A program made the position numbers and the translations under genes. The notes under the pieces were generated by a model. The model saw nothing but the letters and a program-made list of their open reading frames with translations. It ran no database searches and was not told where the DNA came from. Below, piece after piece: positions 1 through 8,429 of a stretch of DNA of 64,000 nt. Origin of the DNA: Trachythela sp. YZ-2020 (Eukaryota > Cnidaria > Anthozoa > Malacalcyonacea > Clavulariidae). The stretch is taken from NCBI GenBank assembly GCA_016169945.1, contig JADLSH010000273.1, positions 2,895,001 to 2,959,000 on the forward strand. The letters run 5' to 3'. Position 1 is the stretch's first letter. The number at the start of each line of letters is the position of its first letter.

Positions 1-223
1 TATTCGGGGTAGTTTCCTTATATGATAAGAAAACCAAATAAAATTTGAATATTATCGGTATAGGACAAATATTCCACGAGTTTATATATGGTTGACACAA
101 ATTGTTGACTTTGAAAGCTCTACTGTATATTCCGGTTTTTGATATCCCGAATTCTTCTATTTCCAGTTCCGTGATCACCATTCGCGATCCGGGTTTCAGA
201 AATAGTCTTTTGGGGCAATTTGG
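1..223. other. Non-coding left edge
   Basis: No ORF, RNA gene or repeat could be supported here. The sequence is AT-rich and runs into the 25-bp tandem array. Confidence 0.5.
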
Positions 224-912
224 GTCCAGTCCGCGTTTTACTAAGTGAGACCAGTACGCGATTTACTAATTGAGTCCAGTCCGCGATTTACTAATTGAGT
301 CCAGTCCGCGTTTTACTAATTGAGTCCAGTCCACGTTTTACAAAATGATACCAGTCCGCGTTTTACTAATTGAGTCCATTCCACGTTTTACTAATTGAGT
401 CCAGTCCGCGTTTTACTAATTGAGTCCAGTCCGCGTTTTACTAATTGAGTCCAGTCCACGTTTTAATAATTGAGTCCAGTCCGCGTTTTACTAATTGAGT
501 CCAGTCCGCGTTTTACTAATTGAGTCCCGTCCGCGTTTTACTAATTGAGTCCAGTCCACGTTTTACTAATTGAGTCCAGTCCGCGTTTTTCCAATTGAGT
601 CCAGTCCGCGTTTTACTAATTGAGTCCAGTCCGCGTTTTACTAATTGAGTCCAGTCCGCGTTTTACTAATTGAGTCCAGTCCGCGTTTTACTAATTGAGT
701 CCAGTCCGCGTTTTACTAATTGAGTCCAGTCCACGTTTTACTAATTGAGTCCAGTCCACGTTTTACTAATTGAGTCCAGTCCACGTTTTACTAATTGAGT
801 CCAGTCCGCGTTTTACTAATTGAGTCCAGTCCGCGTTTTAGTAATTGATTCCAGTCCACGTTTTACTAATTGAGTCCAGTCCACGTTTTACTAATTGAGT
901 CCAGTCCACGTT
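224..912. repeat. 25-bp tandem array (about 27 copies)
   Basis: The unit GAGTCCAGTCCGCGTTTTAC plus TAATT repeats head to tail without spacers. The main variation is CCGCG versus CCACG, with a few single-base changes. The array stops exactly where the Polinton begins at 913, and no copy of the unit is seen beyond the Polinton's right end. It is therefore a minisatellite abutting the insertion on one side only. Confidence 0.9.
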
Positions 913-1135
913 AGTAGGGTAAACATGGGTACCACGCCTCATTTTTTTGCTGACGTCAGCATTTTTGAAAAACGTCAGCAAAAATAAAACGTCAGCATTT
1001 TAAAACACCCGATTCCCACGTGAACAACACTTTTCAAAAACTATTGCGCAATACTGTACAACACTGCACAACACTGTGCAACACTGTGCAACACTGTACA
1101 ACATTTTCCCAAAAACACTTTCCAAAACACTTCAG
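913..1135 (+). repeat. Polinton left terminal inverted repeat
   Basis: It matches the reverse complement of 20684-20993 in blocks: the AGTAGGG terminus, CTCATTTTTTTGCTGACGTC, several GACGTCAGCATTTT copies, AACACCCGATTC, CTATTGCGCAATACTGT, and a run of ACAACACTGT/GCAACACTGT units ending near AACATTTTCCC. The CRE-like TGACGTCA core and the CAACACTGT iterations could bind a terminal or initiator protein; that role is inference. Confidence 0.85.
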
Positions 1136-1196
1136 AAAATTGAGGTAAGATTTGAAATCGACATTTTCACCAACCAAAAAGAAAAGAATGTGAAAA

Positions 1197-1430
1197 ATGA
1201 GTAAAAGGTGTATAAATGTGTTACATTGTGTAAACACTTATCGTGTAGTTTGCACCGTTGAGGATTGTGATTGGGCAGGAACTAAGACAGGACTTAAATT
1301 ACACTTAAAAATAACTCATAAAATGAATGCAAGAGTAACAAAGTGTAATCAGCATAAGGTTTGTCGGGTTTGTAAGGATACATTTACAGTCGATGAGTTT
1401 AAGAGACATAAAAACGCACATCGCTCTTAG
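1197..1430 (+). CDS. Small protein with two C2H2 zinc fingers
   Basis: The 77-aa protein contains two classical-looking zinc fingers: C19-x4-C24-x11-H36-x4-H41 and C56-x2-C59-x11-H71-x3-H75. Between them lies a basic linker. It is the first gene inside the left inverted repeat. The start is the ATG following AATGTGAAAA; it lacks the AATAAAATG motif found at the capsid genes, as do the clamp and polymerase genes, so it may belong to an early class. A DNA- or RNA-binding regulator is the simplest reading. No specific family beyond C2H2 is recognised. Confidence 0.7.
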   Translation: MSKRCINVLHCVNTYRVVCTVEDCDWAGTKTGLKLHLKITHKMNARVTKCNQHKVCRVCKDTFTVDEFKRHKNAHRS

Positions 1431-1460
1431 TAAACACCCTACACTACTACCGTATGAGGA

Positions 1461-2030
1461 ATGCTAAATGATTTTTATAATCCTAAGGGTTATAAAACAA
1501 AATCTTCACAAATAAAAGCTATCATGGATCAAACACAAATTAACAAATGTTTATACCTTATAAATGACACAGTGAGTAAAACCAAAATTCTTACCTGTCG
1601 TAATTTTATTGGAAAAATTAAAATGTTAACAGACACCAAGTTTAAATTTCACCACAACATAGTAAAAAGATTATTAGCTATGATACAAGTTGTCATCGAA
1701 CATAAAGACCCCATAGAATTAACACATGGACTAAGATCGTTATGGATTAACTTATTACACCAATCATGTTTTGTATACAAAACCAAAGGGTTATGGACTT
1801 GTATTATAAATCTTGGAAAAAAACCTATATATTGTCTTAACGATAAAAAACACACCGAGGACATTATTAATTATTTTGAGAAATATGGACTAGACAGTTG
1901 TTGTGGTGTTAAATATGTAAAATTAATTATGACAGGGGCTATTTTTAGTTGTTATTCCAGACAACTATCACCTAATACAACTTACAAAATGTGGAAAAAT
2001 CATTGGCGAGTATATTACTACATCTCTTAA
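1461..2030 (+). CDS. Hypothetical Polinton protein, 189 aa
   Basis: This is an intact ORF between the zinc-finger gene and the clamp gene, on the same strand. The protein is basic and lysine/isoleucine-rich with scattered cysteines (for example LDSCCGV near the C-terminus) and no clear membrane segment or repeat. I do not recognise a family. The start is uncertain: an internal ATG at 1524 is an alternative. A hairpin at 2053-2077 follows the stop. I looked for the adenain His-Asp/Glu-Gln-Cys arrangement here because the element otherwise lacks a protease, and did not find it. Confidence 0.6.
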   Translation: MLNDFYNPKGYKTKSSQIKAIMDQTQINKCLYLINDTVSKTKILTCRNFIGKIKMLTDTKFKFHHNIVKRLLAMIQVVIEHKDPIELTHGLRSLWINLLHQSCFVYKTKGLWTCIINLGKKPIYCLNDKKHTEDIINYFEKYGLDSCCGVKYVKLIMTGAIFSCYSRQLSPNTTYKMWKNHWRVYYYIS

Positions 2031-2052
2031 AGAAAAAAAATTAAACACTAAT

Positions 2053-2077
2053 TTTGTAACTCATTTTGGGTTACAAA
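2053..2077 (+). terminator. Gene-end hairpin after 2030
   Basis: TTTGTAAC and GTTACAAA form an 8-bp stem, 23 nt after the upstream stop. The same stem sequence recurs, longer, at 6018-6049. It belongs to the set of gene-end hairpins in this element. Confidence 0.6.
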
Positions 2078-2123
2078 TTTAAACTTAGTACCTATAAGGT
2101 TAAACTCATTCATAAAGGAAGAT

Positions 2124-2915
2124 ATGAGTTTTAAATGCACAACAGATGAAGGGGTTACCTTAAAAACTATTGCTGAAATAATAAGCATGGTTAGTTACAA
2201 AGGATACATTAAAGTTACAGAGTTGGGAATACACATTAGTTGTGTGCCCGACGACTCTCTCGGGCTTCGTCCTCCCTTGTCCTTGAAACCTTCACCCGAC
2301 ACTTCGAAGATAATGATAAGCATGATGTTTAAACACAAAATGTTTAACATGTTTCGACACACAGGAAAATCTTTGATTGTGATAGACACAATACAACTAG
2401 CATCTATACTTAAAAATATCACGAGAACAAAAACTATAGAGTTAAGTTATGAAGACGAAAAATTTAACATTCTTACAAGGTGCAACAAAAATTTAAACAC
2501 CACACACACAACTCTTAACGCCTTAATTAGTCAGTGGCACGAAATTGTACCACCAGCTTGTTACGAAAAAAGCACGCAGGGTGTGTTAGTTAATTCGAGT
2601 GAGTTTTTTAAGGCATGTAAGGAGCTAAGTCTTATTAACCAACACATAACTGTTGAGGTGATAGGCTTATTTGGACTTAGACTAACATCTTCGGTAAGTG
2701 ATTATGTCGTGAAGACTGTGAGACTGGGAGTTCATGAGTCTAATGTGGGTGTAACGCAAACAGGGGTGTTTAAAGCCGGTGACATTAGCAAAATGAGTAA
2801 ACTTGCGAGCATTTCAACAAAAGTGAGGGTATGCTTACTTAATAACCAACCGATGTTAATTATAGTGTTAACATCTTTAGGTAAAATGTTAGTGTATGTT
2901 AAACCACATAAATAA
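2124..2915 (+). CDS. PCNA-like sliding clamp
   Basis: The 263-aa length equals that of eukaryotic and archaeal PCNA (about 250-265 aa). The N-terminus shows the clamp pattern of an amphipathic helix (TLKTIAEIISMVSYKGYIKV) followed by a GIHISCVPDDS strand, equivalent to the PCNA T-x-x-G-I-x-x-x-x-x-D-x-S region. The middle has the DTIQLASILKNI helix and ELSYEDE strand. The C-terminus carries a helix (GDISKMSKLASISTKVRVCL) and the final strands, ending LVYVKPHK where PCNA ends in Y-Y-L-A-P. PCNA rings encircle DNA and tether polymerases and other enzymes. Adenovirus- and phi29-type protein-primed polymerases do not usually need a clamp, so its presence is notable. It abuts the first fibre-like gene by one nucleotide. 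Fold assignment is from pattern, not a search. Confidence 0.72.
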   Translation: MSFKCTTDEGVTLKTIAEIISMVSYKGYIKVTELGIHISCVPDDSLGLRPPLSLKPSPDTSKIMISMMFKHKMFNMFRHTGKSLIVIDTIQLASILKNITRTKTIELSYEDEKFNILTRCNKNLNTTHTTLNALISQWHEIVPPACYEKSTQGVLVNSSEFFKACKELSLINQHITVEVIGLFGLRLTSSVSDYVVKTVRLGVHESNVGVTQTGVFKAGDISKMSKLASISTKVRVCLLNNQPMLIIVLTSLGKMLVYVKPHK

Positions 2916-2916
2916 A

Positions 2917-3462
2917 ATGGCACTTAGATTTGGATACTCGAATGATGAACCAAATTACATCCATAACCAAAAGCCTCTTAGGGCAGAACCATTGTACTTT
3001 CTAACGACTAGTGATTTCCGTGGGTCTTATGATGGACTCACTAAAGATAGATGGCGCCATCCTGTTGACAGAATGAGGAACTTTGGACCAATGTACATCT
3101 GGTGTAACAATTTTTCGGAAAACTCAGGGATAGCTCTTAGAGCTCACCTCATGGACGACGACGCTGATATTACAACACCAATGAGAATATTATATTCTTT
3201 ATACTGCACAATGTCAGATGGTACAAAAATAACGAGGGACCTCAAAGAAATAAATTTAGCAACTAAACAGATTCCGGGTACAAACTACTTCATATTGGAT
3301 GAAAATTTTAGTATTCCAAAAGTTGTCCCGGAGTACAAAACCATGAAACTTATGAATGTAAAATTTAAACAACTTTCTGATGAAACAGGTGGTAACGAGT
3401 CAACTCTCCATGTAACAACTTACACTGTTGAGACAAACAATCTTTTAACCATAAATAAATAA
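2917..3462 (+). CDS. Fibre-like protein A (shared N-terminal anchor peptide)
   Basis: The 181-aa protein begins MALRFGYSNDEPNYIHN, almost identical to the start of the next gene and related to the collagen-like third gene. The start at 2917 is chosen over the upstream ATG at 2896 because it follows AAATAAAATG and the paralogue starts at the same residue. The rest resembles fibre B along its length, including a Y-x-L-x-E-x-F strand and a GNES motif near the end. By analogy with adenovirus fibres, whose conserved N-terminal peptide docks in the penton base, a virion surface attachment protein is plausible; that is inference. Confidence 0.62.
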   Translation: MALRFGYSNDEPNYIHNQKPLRAEPLYFLTTSDFRGSYDGLTKDRWRHPVDRMRNFGPMYIWCNNFSENSGIALRAHLMDDDADITTPMRILYSLYCTMSDGTKITRDLKEINLATKQIPGTNYFILDENFSIPKVVPEYKTMKLMNVKFKQLSDETGGNESTLHVTTYTVETNNLLTINK

Positions 3463-3463
3463 A

Positions 3464-3964
3464 ATGACACTTAGATTTGGATACTCGAACGATGAACCAA
3501 ACTACATCCACAACATTCCAAGAGCACCTCGTTCGTTACACTACACTTACGAGTATAACGAGTTCACGAGCGTGGGATCTGAACGAGCCCCTGAGTATAG
3601 GAGACATGGTTTTCCTTGTGCTCTCATGTATGGGGGTTGGATCACCCAGTCCTCTACGATCACACTTTTGAATCATATTTTTGACGATGATGAGGTCATT
3701 ACCCTTGACAGCAGTATAAAGTTGAGATATAAACTTCGAGTTGGGAACAAAGCTACGAAAAATTGGACAGACCACGATTTGATAGACATAGAATTAAAAA
3801 ATAAGGTAGTCATGGGTCATGTGTATAATCTGAATGAGTCATTTGTGATAAGCGAGTTTGTGTCTGACTACGAGAACATAGCTATAATGTATACTCGAAT
3901 CAAACATATTGGTGGTAGTATATATGGTAACGAGTCAAACTTAGACCTCGTGGTCGACTACTAA
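3464..3964 (+). CDS. Fibre-like protein B (paralogue of A)
   Basis: The 166-aa protein starts MTLRFGYSNDEPNYIHN and lies one nucleotide after the stop of fibre A, again with AAATAAAATG at the start. After the N-terminal peptide it diverges, but keeps the Y-x-L-N-E-S-F strand, the acidic FDDDE segment, and a C-terminal GNESNLDL. A and B are therefore a tandem duplication with fast divergence outside the anchor. That is the pattern expected of surface proteins under selection, though selection was not measured. Confidence 0.62.
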   Translation: MTLRFGYSNDEPNYIHNIPRAPRSLHYTYEYNEFTSVGSERAPEYRRHGFPCALMYGGWITQSSTITLLNHIFDDDEVITLDSSIKLRYKLRVGNKATKNWTDHDLIDIELKNKVVMGHVYNLNESFVISEFVSDYENIAIMYTRIKHIGGSIYGNESNLDLVVDY

Positions 3965-3974
3965 GTTCCCTGTC

Positions 3975-4003
3975 ATTTCATATCTCGAAAAAAGTTATGA
4001 AAT
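3975..4003 (+). terminator. Gene-end hairpin between fibre B and the collagen-like gene
   Basis: ATTTCATA (3975-3982) pairs with TATGAAAT (3996-4003), starting 11 nt after the fibre B stop. The right arm overlaps the AAATAAATACATG start region of the next gene. Confidence 0.55.
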
Positions 4004-4009
4004 AAATAC

Positions 4010-4867
4010 ATGGCATTAGCATTTGGATACACAAAAGACAATAGATACACATCTATTGGTGGGCAACAAGGCCCAATCGGGCCACAAGGCCCTCAAGGGC
4101 CAGACGGGATACAAGGGCAACAAGGTAATCCGGGTCAAAGAGGTCTAAAAGGTTTTAAAGGCGATTCAATAACTGGCCCATCTGGTCAAATTGGCCCAAC
4201 TGGCCCAAAAGGTGACTCAATAACTGGTCCAAAAGGTGACTCAATAACTGGGTCAACTGGCCCAAAAGGTGACTCAATAACTGGTCCAACTGGTCGAATT
4301 GGTTCAACTGGCCCAAAAGGTGACTCAATAACTGGGCCAACTGGCCCAAAAGGTGACTCAATAACTGGCCCAACTGGGCCAGCTGGTCCCGCTGGTTCTA
4401 ATAATTTTTTGGTTACTTATTTCCATAATAGTGGTAAACATACATACAAAGCTGCAAAAAATAACTTATTTTGTACTAGAAATGACAACAAAATTCTCAC
4501 GGCTATAATATCCACCCAAGGAGATTACATAGTTAAATACAAACTATCTTTGAAACCAACTAAGTTTGAATCTGGCAGTCCTGTCATCACCACCACCGAC
4601 ACTTGGTACTCTAAGGATGATGATGACTATGCAGATCTTGAAACTTGTATCTATGTAGAAAATACCATTAAACCATTTTTTAAAGTTGTAACCCAAGGTG
4701 ATGTATATAAAACCTTCCCACATGAAATTTACATGGAAGGCATTATTACTCTTGCAAAAGGATCGACAGTTGAACTAAAATCTTACACAAACTACTTTGG
4801 TGATGATTATAGTTATCTTGTTTACGATGTTTATGACACAGTTATGATTTTCACAAAGATTGGGTAA
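4010..4867 (+). CDS. Collagen-like fibre protein C
   Basis: The 285-aa protein begins [15 protein letters not shown], a divergent version of the anchor peptide of fibres A and B. Residues about 18-131 are an almost unbroken Gly-X-Y collagen repeat with many [11 protein letters not shown] units. Residues about 132-285 form a non-repetitive, aromatic and acidic C-terminal domain rich in predicted strands. The layout of anchor, triple-helical shaft and head matches trimeric viral fibres. The repeat DNA is itself nearly periodic, so length polymorphism by slippage is expected. It overlaps the in-frame upstream extension of the ATPase ORF at its 3' end. Function as a receptor-binding fibre is inference. 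Confidence 0.7.
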   Translation: MALAFGYTKDNRYTSIGGQQGPIGPQGPQGPDGIQGQQGNPGQRGLKGFKGDSITGPSGQIGPTGPKGDSITGPKGDSITGSTGPKGDSITGPTGRIGSTGPKGDSITGPTGPKGDSITGPTGPAGPAGSNNFLVTYFHNSGKHTYKAAKNNLFCTRNDNKILTAIISTQGDYIVKYKLSLKPTKFESGSPVITTTDTWYSKDDDDYADLETCIYVENTIKPFFKVVTQGDVYKTFPHEIYMEGIITLAKGSTVELKSYTNYFGDDYSYLVYDVYDTVMIFTKIG

Positions 4868-4874
4868 AATAAAA

Positions 4875-5465
4875 ATGAAGACACCATTTAATATGCTTAT
4901 AACAGGATCGACAGAGTGTGGTAAGACATACTATCTGTTAAACATGTTAGTTAACGAGTACCGCGGTCACTTCCAATACATATTTTTAATATGTCCAACG
5001 TTTGAGTACAACCAGACTTACCAGGACTGGTCGCACAAAGACTCCCCTGGTTTTTACACGATACAATGCGACCAAGACCAAGTCGACACATTTTTGAAAT
5101 ACATCTCGGATACATTCAAAGGTACTAACTCGCTAATAATTTTAGACGACTGTGCAAGTTCTAAGTCAGTTAAGACAAGAACATCCGAGCTTGTTAACTT
5201 AGCTTTCTCGGCCAGACATTACAACCTAAGTACGATAGTCATCACTCAAAAATTAACAGCCATCACACCGGCTTACCGAGAAAACATAGCCAAGCTAGTT
5301 GTCTTTGACACTCCCAGCGCTCTCGCATGGAAAACCATCACAGATGAGTTCTTAGATATCCCCAAACAAGAACAAGACTCACTACGAAAAACTCTTAAAG
5401 AGAACAAGTATGCTCGGTTAGAAATTAACCTTAGATACCCCCGGATGCACAAAATAATAGCGTAG
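4875..5465 (+). CDS. A32-like genome-packaging ATPase
   Basis: The 196-aa protein has a Walker A motif, G11-STECGKT, and a Walker B motif, SLIILDDCAS, near residues 83-92. An ITQKL segment lies at the expected sensor position. Size and motifs fit the FtsK/HerA-type packaging ATPases of Polintons and related viruses, which pump DNA into capsids. The start at 4875 is preferred over 4860 because it follows AAAATAAAA and leaves the collagen-like gene's stop outside the ORF. It shares a transcription unit with the collagen-like gene and is followed by a strong hairpin. Confidence 0.88.
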   Translation: MKTPFNMLITGSTECGKTYYLLNMLVNEYRGHFQYIFLICPTFEYNQTYQDWSHKDSPGFYTIQCDQDQVDTFLKYISDTFKGTNSLIILDDCASSKSVKTRTSELVNLAFSARHYNLSTIVITQKLTAITPAYRENIAKLVVFDTPSALAWKTITDEFLDIPKQEQDSLRKTLKENKYARLEINLRYPRMHKIIA

Positions 5466-5479
5466 CGCGCGTGTAAAAA

Positions 5480-5514
5480 TATTTTAAAACATACACAAAT
5501 TATGTTTTAAAATA
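5480..5514 (+). terminator. Gene-end hairpin after the ATPase
   Basis: A perfect 14-bp stem, TATTTTAAAACATA with TATGTTTTAAAATA, and a 7-nt loop starts 15 nt after the ATPase stop. It is the longest perfect AT hairpin of the element and lies just before the next gene's AATAATAATAAATG start. Confidence 0.75.
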
Positions 5515-5521
5515 ATAATAA

Positions 5522-5992
5522 ATGGACACAACAGAAGAAACCGAAGCATTACGCAGCGAGTTAATAGATCTCGCCGAGAAAGGTTTTATTAACCAAACTA
5601 AGTCATATTTAAGAAACAAAAAAAGGGTAACACATTCTATGTTGAAGGGTATAAAGAACGAGTACATTAAACATAAGGATGATCTTAACCGCCAAAAGAT
5701 GGCAGTTAAATTTGTACTACTTTCAGTTTCCATTTCTGATAACTTTTGTGGGGATTACTTTACAATTAGGGACAAGGGGAAATTTATAGAAAAAATATTG
5801 GAGGATGAGAACATAATGTTTGTTATTAAGGATCTAATGCCAAGTTTCACACCAGATGATTATTATAGTAAATATCTCTTTGCGTTGTCGGGGTTAGGTA
5901 TATTATGTTACAACCACATAAGCATAACGGGAAGTGAACAAAGTGAAGAAGCGCAGGTGAAAGAAGAAGCGCAGCCTGAAAAACAAGAATAA
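5522..5992 (+). CDS. Hypothetical Polinton protein, 156 aa
   Basis: An intact ORF starts at ATG after AATAATAATAA. The N-terminal half is charged and predicted helical. The C-terminus is acidic and glutamate/glutamine-rich (residues about 138-156). No known family or membrane segment is recognised. It forms its own transcription unit between the ATPase hairpin and the hairpin at 6018-6049, where it converges with the four-gene leftward unit. I considered and rejected an adenain-like protease, because no histidine/cysteine pair with suitable spacing is present. Confidence 0.6.
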   Translation: MDTTEETEALRSELIDLAEKGFINQTKSYLRNKKRVTHSMLKGIKNEYIKHKDDLNRQKMAVKFVLLSVSISDNFCGDYFTIRDKGKFIEKILEDENIMFVIKDLMPSFTPDDYYSKYLFALSGLGILCYNHISITGSEQSEEAQVKEEAQPEKQE

Positions 5993-6017
5993 GACGGGAG
6001 CGAAGCGAGCGAGTAAA

Positions 6018-6049
6018 AAATTTGTAACCCACTAACGAGTTACAAATTT
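6018..6049. terminator. Shared hairpin between convergent units
   Basis: AAATTTGTAAC pairs perfectly with GTTACAAATTT (11 bp, 10-nt loop). It sits between the rightward gene ending at 5992 and the leftward gene ending at 6058, so it can serve both strands. Confidence 0.75.
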
Positions 6050-6057
6050 ACACCTAT

Positions 6058-7614
6058 TTAACTCCTACTTTTAATCTCGTTATATGCAAAGTAACCTAGT
6101 GCTATCGCAAGAATCCACATGTTGTTACCTAACCACATTAACCCTTTGGCACCCATACTTAGAACGGTCGATAGAATGCTACCGATGGCAGCAAATACAG
6201 GTCCAAACTTAGCAAGTATTTTAGCAACCCCACGCCCAAAAGCAGAGACTCCACGAGCGCCGGTTGCAAGAGCTCTTCTTGTTGCTGTTACAATTCCTGT
6301 TATTACCCCTGCGATACTAACACTTAAGGCTGCTGTGATTCCCAAGTTCTTTTTAGCCCACTTTTTAAACTTTTCAAACTTTGTTAGTGGGTTGTTTTCA
6401 ATCTCGTTCTTCACGGCTTCTTTACCTTTCTCACTTTCTGGTCTTAAGTTATTCTTTACTCTGATAAGATCTTGTTCTACTTCCGTGACAACTTCTGCTA
6501 ACTTAAATACATTTTTTAACACAGGGTCTTTTTCTTCTGTAGCAAGTTTTTTCCAATGAATTCTATTTGCCTCCAAATTCTTAAGCATCTCTTCAGGTGT
6601 GTTATTTTGATTGTAGATATTGCGTGTTATAACTGGTTCTATATCTCTTTGCCACTTAGGAGGTTCTTCTTTTGCGCGAGATGTTTCTATACTTTCATCA
6701 ACCTGTGTTAGTGTAAGTTGTTGAAGATTTTTAATCTGCTTTTGAAGTTCCTTAACTTGTTTTTGAATTGCTTGAATGTGAATATTTTGAAGATCGTCGA
6801 AATCTTCTTGACCTTCCTGTTTCAGATTAAGGTCGGTGTTCTGTTTTTGAAGGTCGTTAATCTGTTGTTGAAGGACTATTACCTGTTGTTGTTTTTGTTG
6901 TTGGTCTAAGTTTCGTGTTCTTATAATATCGTACACCTGTTGTTGAAGCATTTCTATACTTTCGTCTAGCTCCATATTTAATACGGTTTCGGTGCCTTCA
7001 CGAACACTTTCATTTAACTCCTCGCTAATAATATCGGTTTGTTCTTCCACCACAGAGGGAAACCTAACACTATGTTCTTTTTTAGCGTTTTTTAATTCTT
7101 CGTCGAACTTATTTAATACTCTTTCCATAGAGAGAGATTTGTCAGTTGTGCGTATCATTTTTAAACCTCTCATAACAAAGATTTTTTTACCCTCATACTT
7201 TATCCCGTTAACATTACCACTGACTGAATGTTTTGATACTTTTAAGCTTACAAACAGTAACCTAGTTTTTGGCCCATCATTTGCATCTAAGCTTATGTTG
7301 AGGTACTTTTGAAGGGTGTTTTCTAACTCTAAAGTTTTCATACTCTCTTTTAAATTATCAAGAGGATTTCCTGTCACAATAGCTATACTTTCATTTAAAT
7401 TAGAAGTTTGACCCTCAAGTGTCTTTCCTTTTTGAGTATCAAGCGAACCATCAAGTGGGTTATCGTTGTTATCTGGGGTAGTATCTGGTTCTTGGTCTTG
7501 GTCTTGATCGTCGTCATCAAGGTTAGTTTCTTGATCATCAGGTTCATTCGGATCAAGATCTTCCACTGGATCTTCAGGGTTTAGGTTTTTCATTTCTGGG
7601 ATAGTTTCATCCAT
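6058..7614 (-). CDS. Large coiled-coil protein with hydrophobic C-terminus
   Basis: The 518-aa protein starts after AATAATAAAATA. Residues 1-60 are very acidic (aspartate/asparagine). Residues about 220-300 are a glutamine/leucine-rich heptad region likely to form a coiled coil. Residues about 430-512 carry several hydrophobic or amphipathic segments, including ITAALSVSIAGVITGIV and a last helix WILAIALGYFAYNEI before a basic end. A virion protein that acts on membranes, like adenovirus protein VI in role, is a reasonable hypothesis but no homology is claimed. It is the last gene of the leftward unit that also holds the integrase and penton genes. Confidence 0.6.
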   Translation of the reverse strand: MDETIPEMKNLNPEDPVEDLDPNEPDDQETNLDDDDQDQDQEPDTTPDNNDNPLDGSLDTQKGKTLEGQTSNLNESIAIVTGNPLDNLKESMKTLELENTLQKYLNISLDANDGPKTRLLFVSLKVSKHSVSGNVNGIKYEGKKIFVMRGLKMIRTTDKSLSMERVLNKFDEELKNAKKEHSVRFPSVVEEQTDIISEELNESVREGTETVLNMELDESIEMLQQQVYDIIRTRNLDQQQKQQQVIVLQQQINDLQKQNTDLNLKQEGQEDFDDLQNIHIQAIQKQVKELQKQIKNLQQLTLTQVDESIETSRAKEEPPKWQRDIEPVITRNIYNQNNTPEEMLKNLEANRIHWKKLATEEKDPVLKNVFKLAEVVTEVEQDLIRVKNNLRPESEKGKEAVKNEIENNPLTKFEKFKKWAKKNLGITAALSVSIAGVITGIVTATRRALATGARGVSAFGRGVAKILAKFGPVFAAIGSILSTVLSMGAKGLMWLGNNMWILAIALGYFAYNEIKSRS

Positions 7615-7643
7615 TATTTTATTATTATCATCATCATCATCTA

Positions 7644-8429
7644 CTACACCACCAAGCCAATCTGATATTTTTGCTGTTCAGGAGGTTTGGTAGTAGGTGG
7701 TTTTTGTTTTGTAGTAGGTGGTTTTTGTTTTGTAGTAGGTGGTTTTTGTTCATTGTCATCTTCTACACCAACACCACCAAGCCAGTCTGATGCGGTGTCT
7801 ATAACTTTAGTAATCCCCCATGGTTTTTGCTGTTCAGGAGGTGTTTTTTGTTTTGTAGTAGGTGGTTTTTGTTCATTGTCATTATCAAGGGGTTTGGCTT
7901 TTGAAGGTGGAAATTGTGTGGTGGTATCTTTTTTTAATTCACTTTTTACGAAGTTGTCAAAAGATTGTAAAGGAGGATCATTTTGGTCTATTTTTCCAGA
8001 TTCTATATCATCTAGGTTTTTCATAAGCCATGAAAAATAATATTTTTTTTCAACATCAGGATTATTGCTGGGTTGGTCATCATCATCAATAGGTTTATTG
8101 CGTAAGTATTCTAACTGTTCGTTCAAAGTTCTTGTGTAAGTTTTAGGTTTTTTTTTTACAATTTGCTTCCTTCCATCTGGTTTTTCCATAAGAAGATCTA
8201 TATCAGTATTGGTAATTCTTAGTCTATTAGGATTTTTACTACGCTCAAGTTCAGGATTATTACTGGGTTGGTTATCATCATCAAGAAGCCCACTATCGTT
8301 TATTTTTCCCATAACTTCGTTGAAAGTAGATTCGTCTATTGGAGTTTCTTGATCATCATTATCATCATCAAGGTCAAGGTCAGTTTCAATATTATCACCA
8401 AGATCTTCCATTTCCATTTCTGTTGCCAT
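7644..8429 (-). CDS. Low-complexity K/P/T/Q-repeat acidic protein
   Basis: The 261-aa ORF begins ATG directly after the integrase stop (GTTAAATAAATGGC). The N-terminus is acidic. The C-terminal third has tandem KPPTTKQ repeats around two copies of a WLGGVGVED/SDWLGG-like segment. It is probably intrinsically disordered, perhaps a scaffold or tegument-like protein. No family is recognised. The repeats suggest slippage-driven length change. Confidence 0.55.
   Translation of the reverse strand: MATEMEMEDLGDNIETDLDLDDDNDDQETPIDESTFNEVMGKINDSGLLDDDNQPSNNPELERSKNPNRLRITNTDIDLLMEKPDGRKQIVKKKPKTYTRTLNEQLEYLRNKPIDDDDQPSNNPDVEKKYYFSWLMKNLDDIESGKIDQNDPPLQSFDNFVKSELKKDTTTQFPPSKAKPLDNDNEQKPPTTKQKTPPEQQKPWGITKVIDTASDWLGGVGVEDDNEQKPPTTKQKPPTTKQKPPTTKPPEQQKYQIGLVV

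Noticed and set aside
224..912. CRISPR-like regular repeats
   Set aside because: Units are contiguous without variable spacers, and the context is eukaryotic; this is a minisatellite.
4155..4373. Leucine-rich ORF antisense to the collagen repeat
   Set aside because: The regular LLSHLLGQL pattern is only the complement of Gly-X-Y codons.
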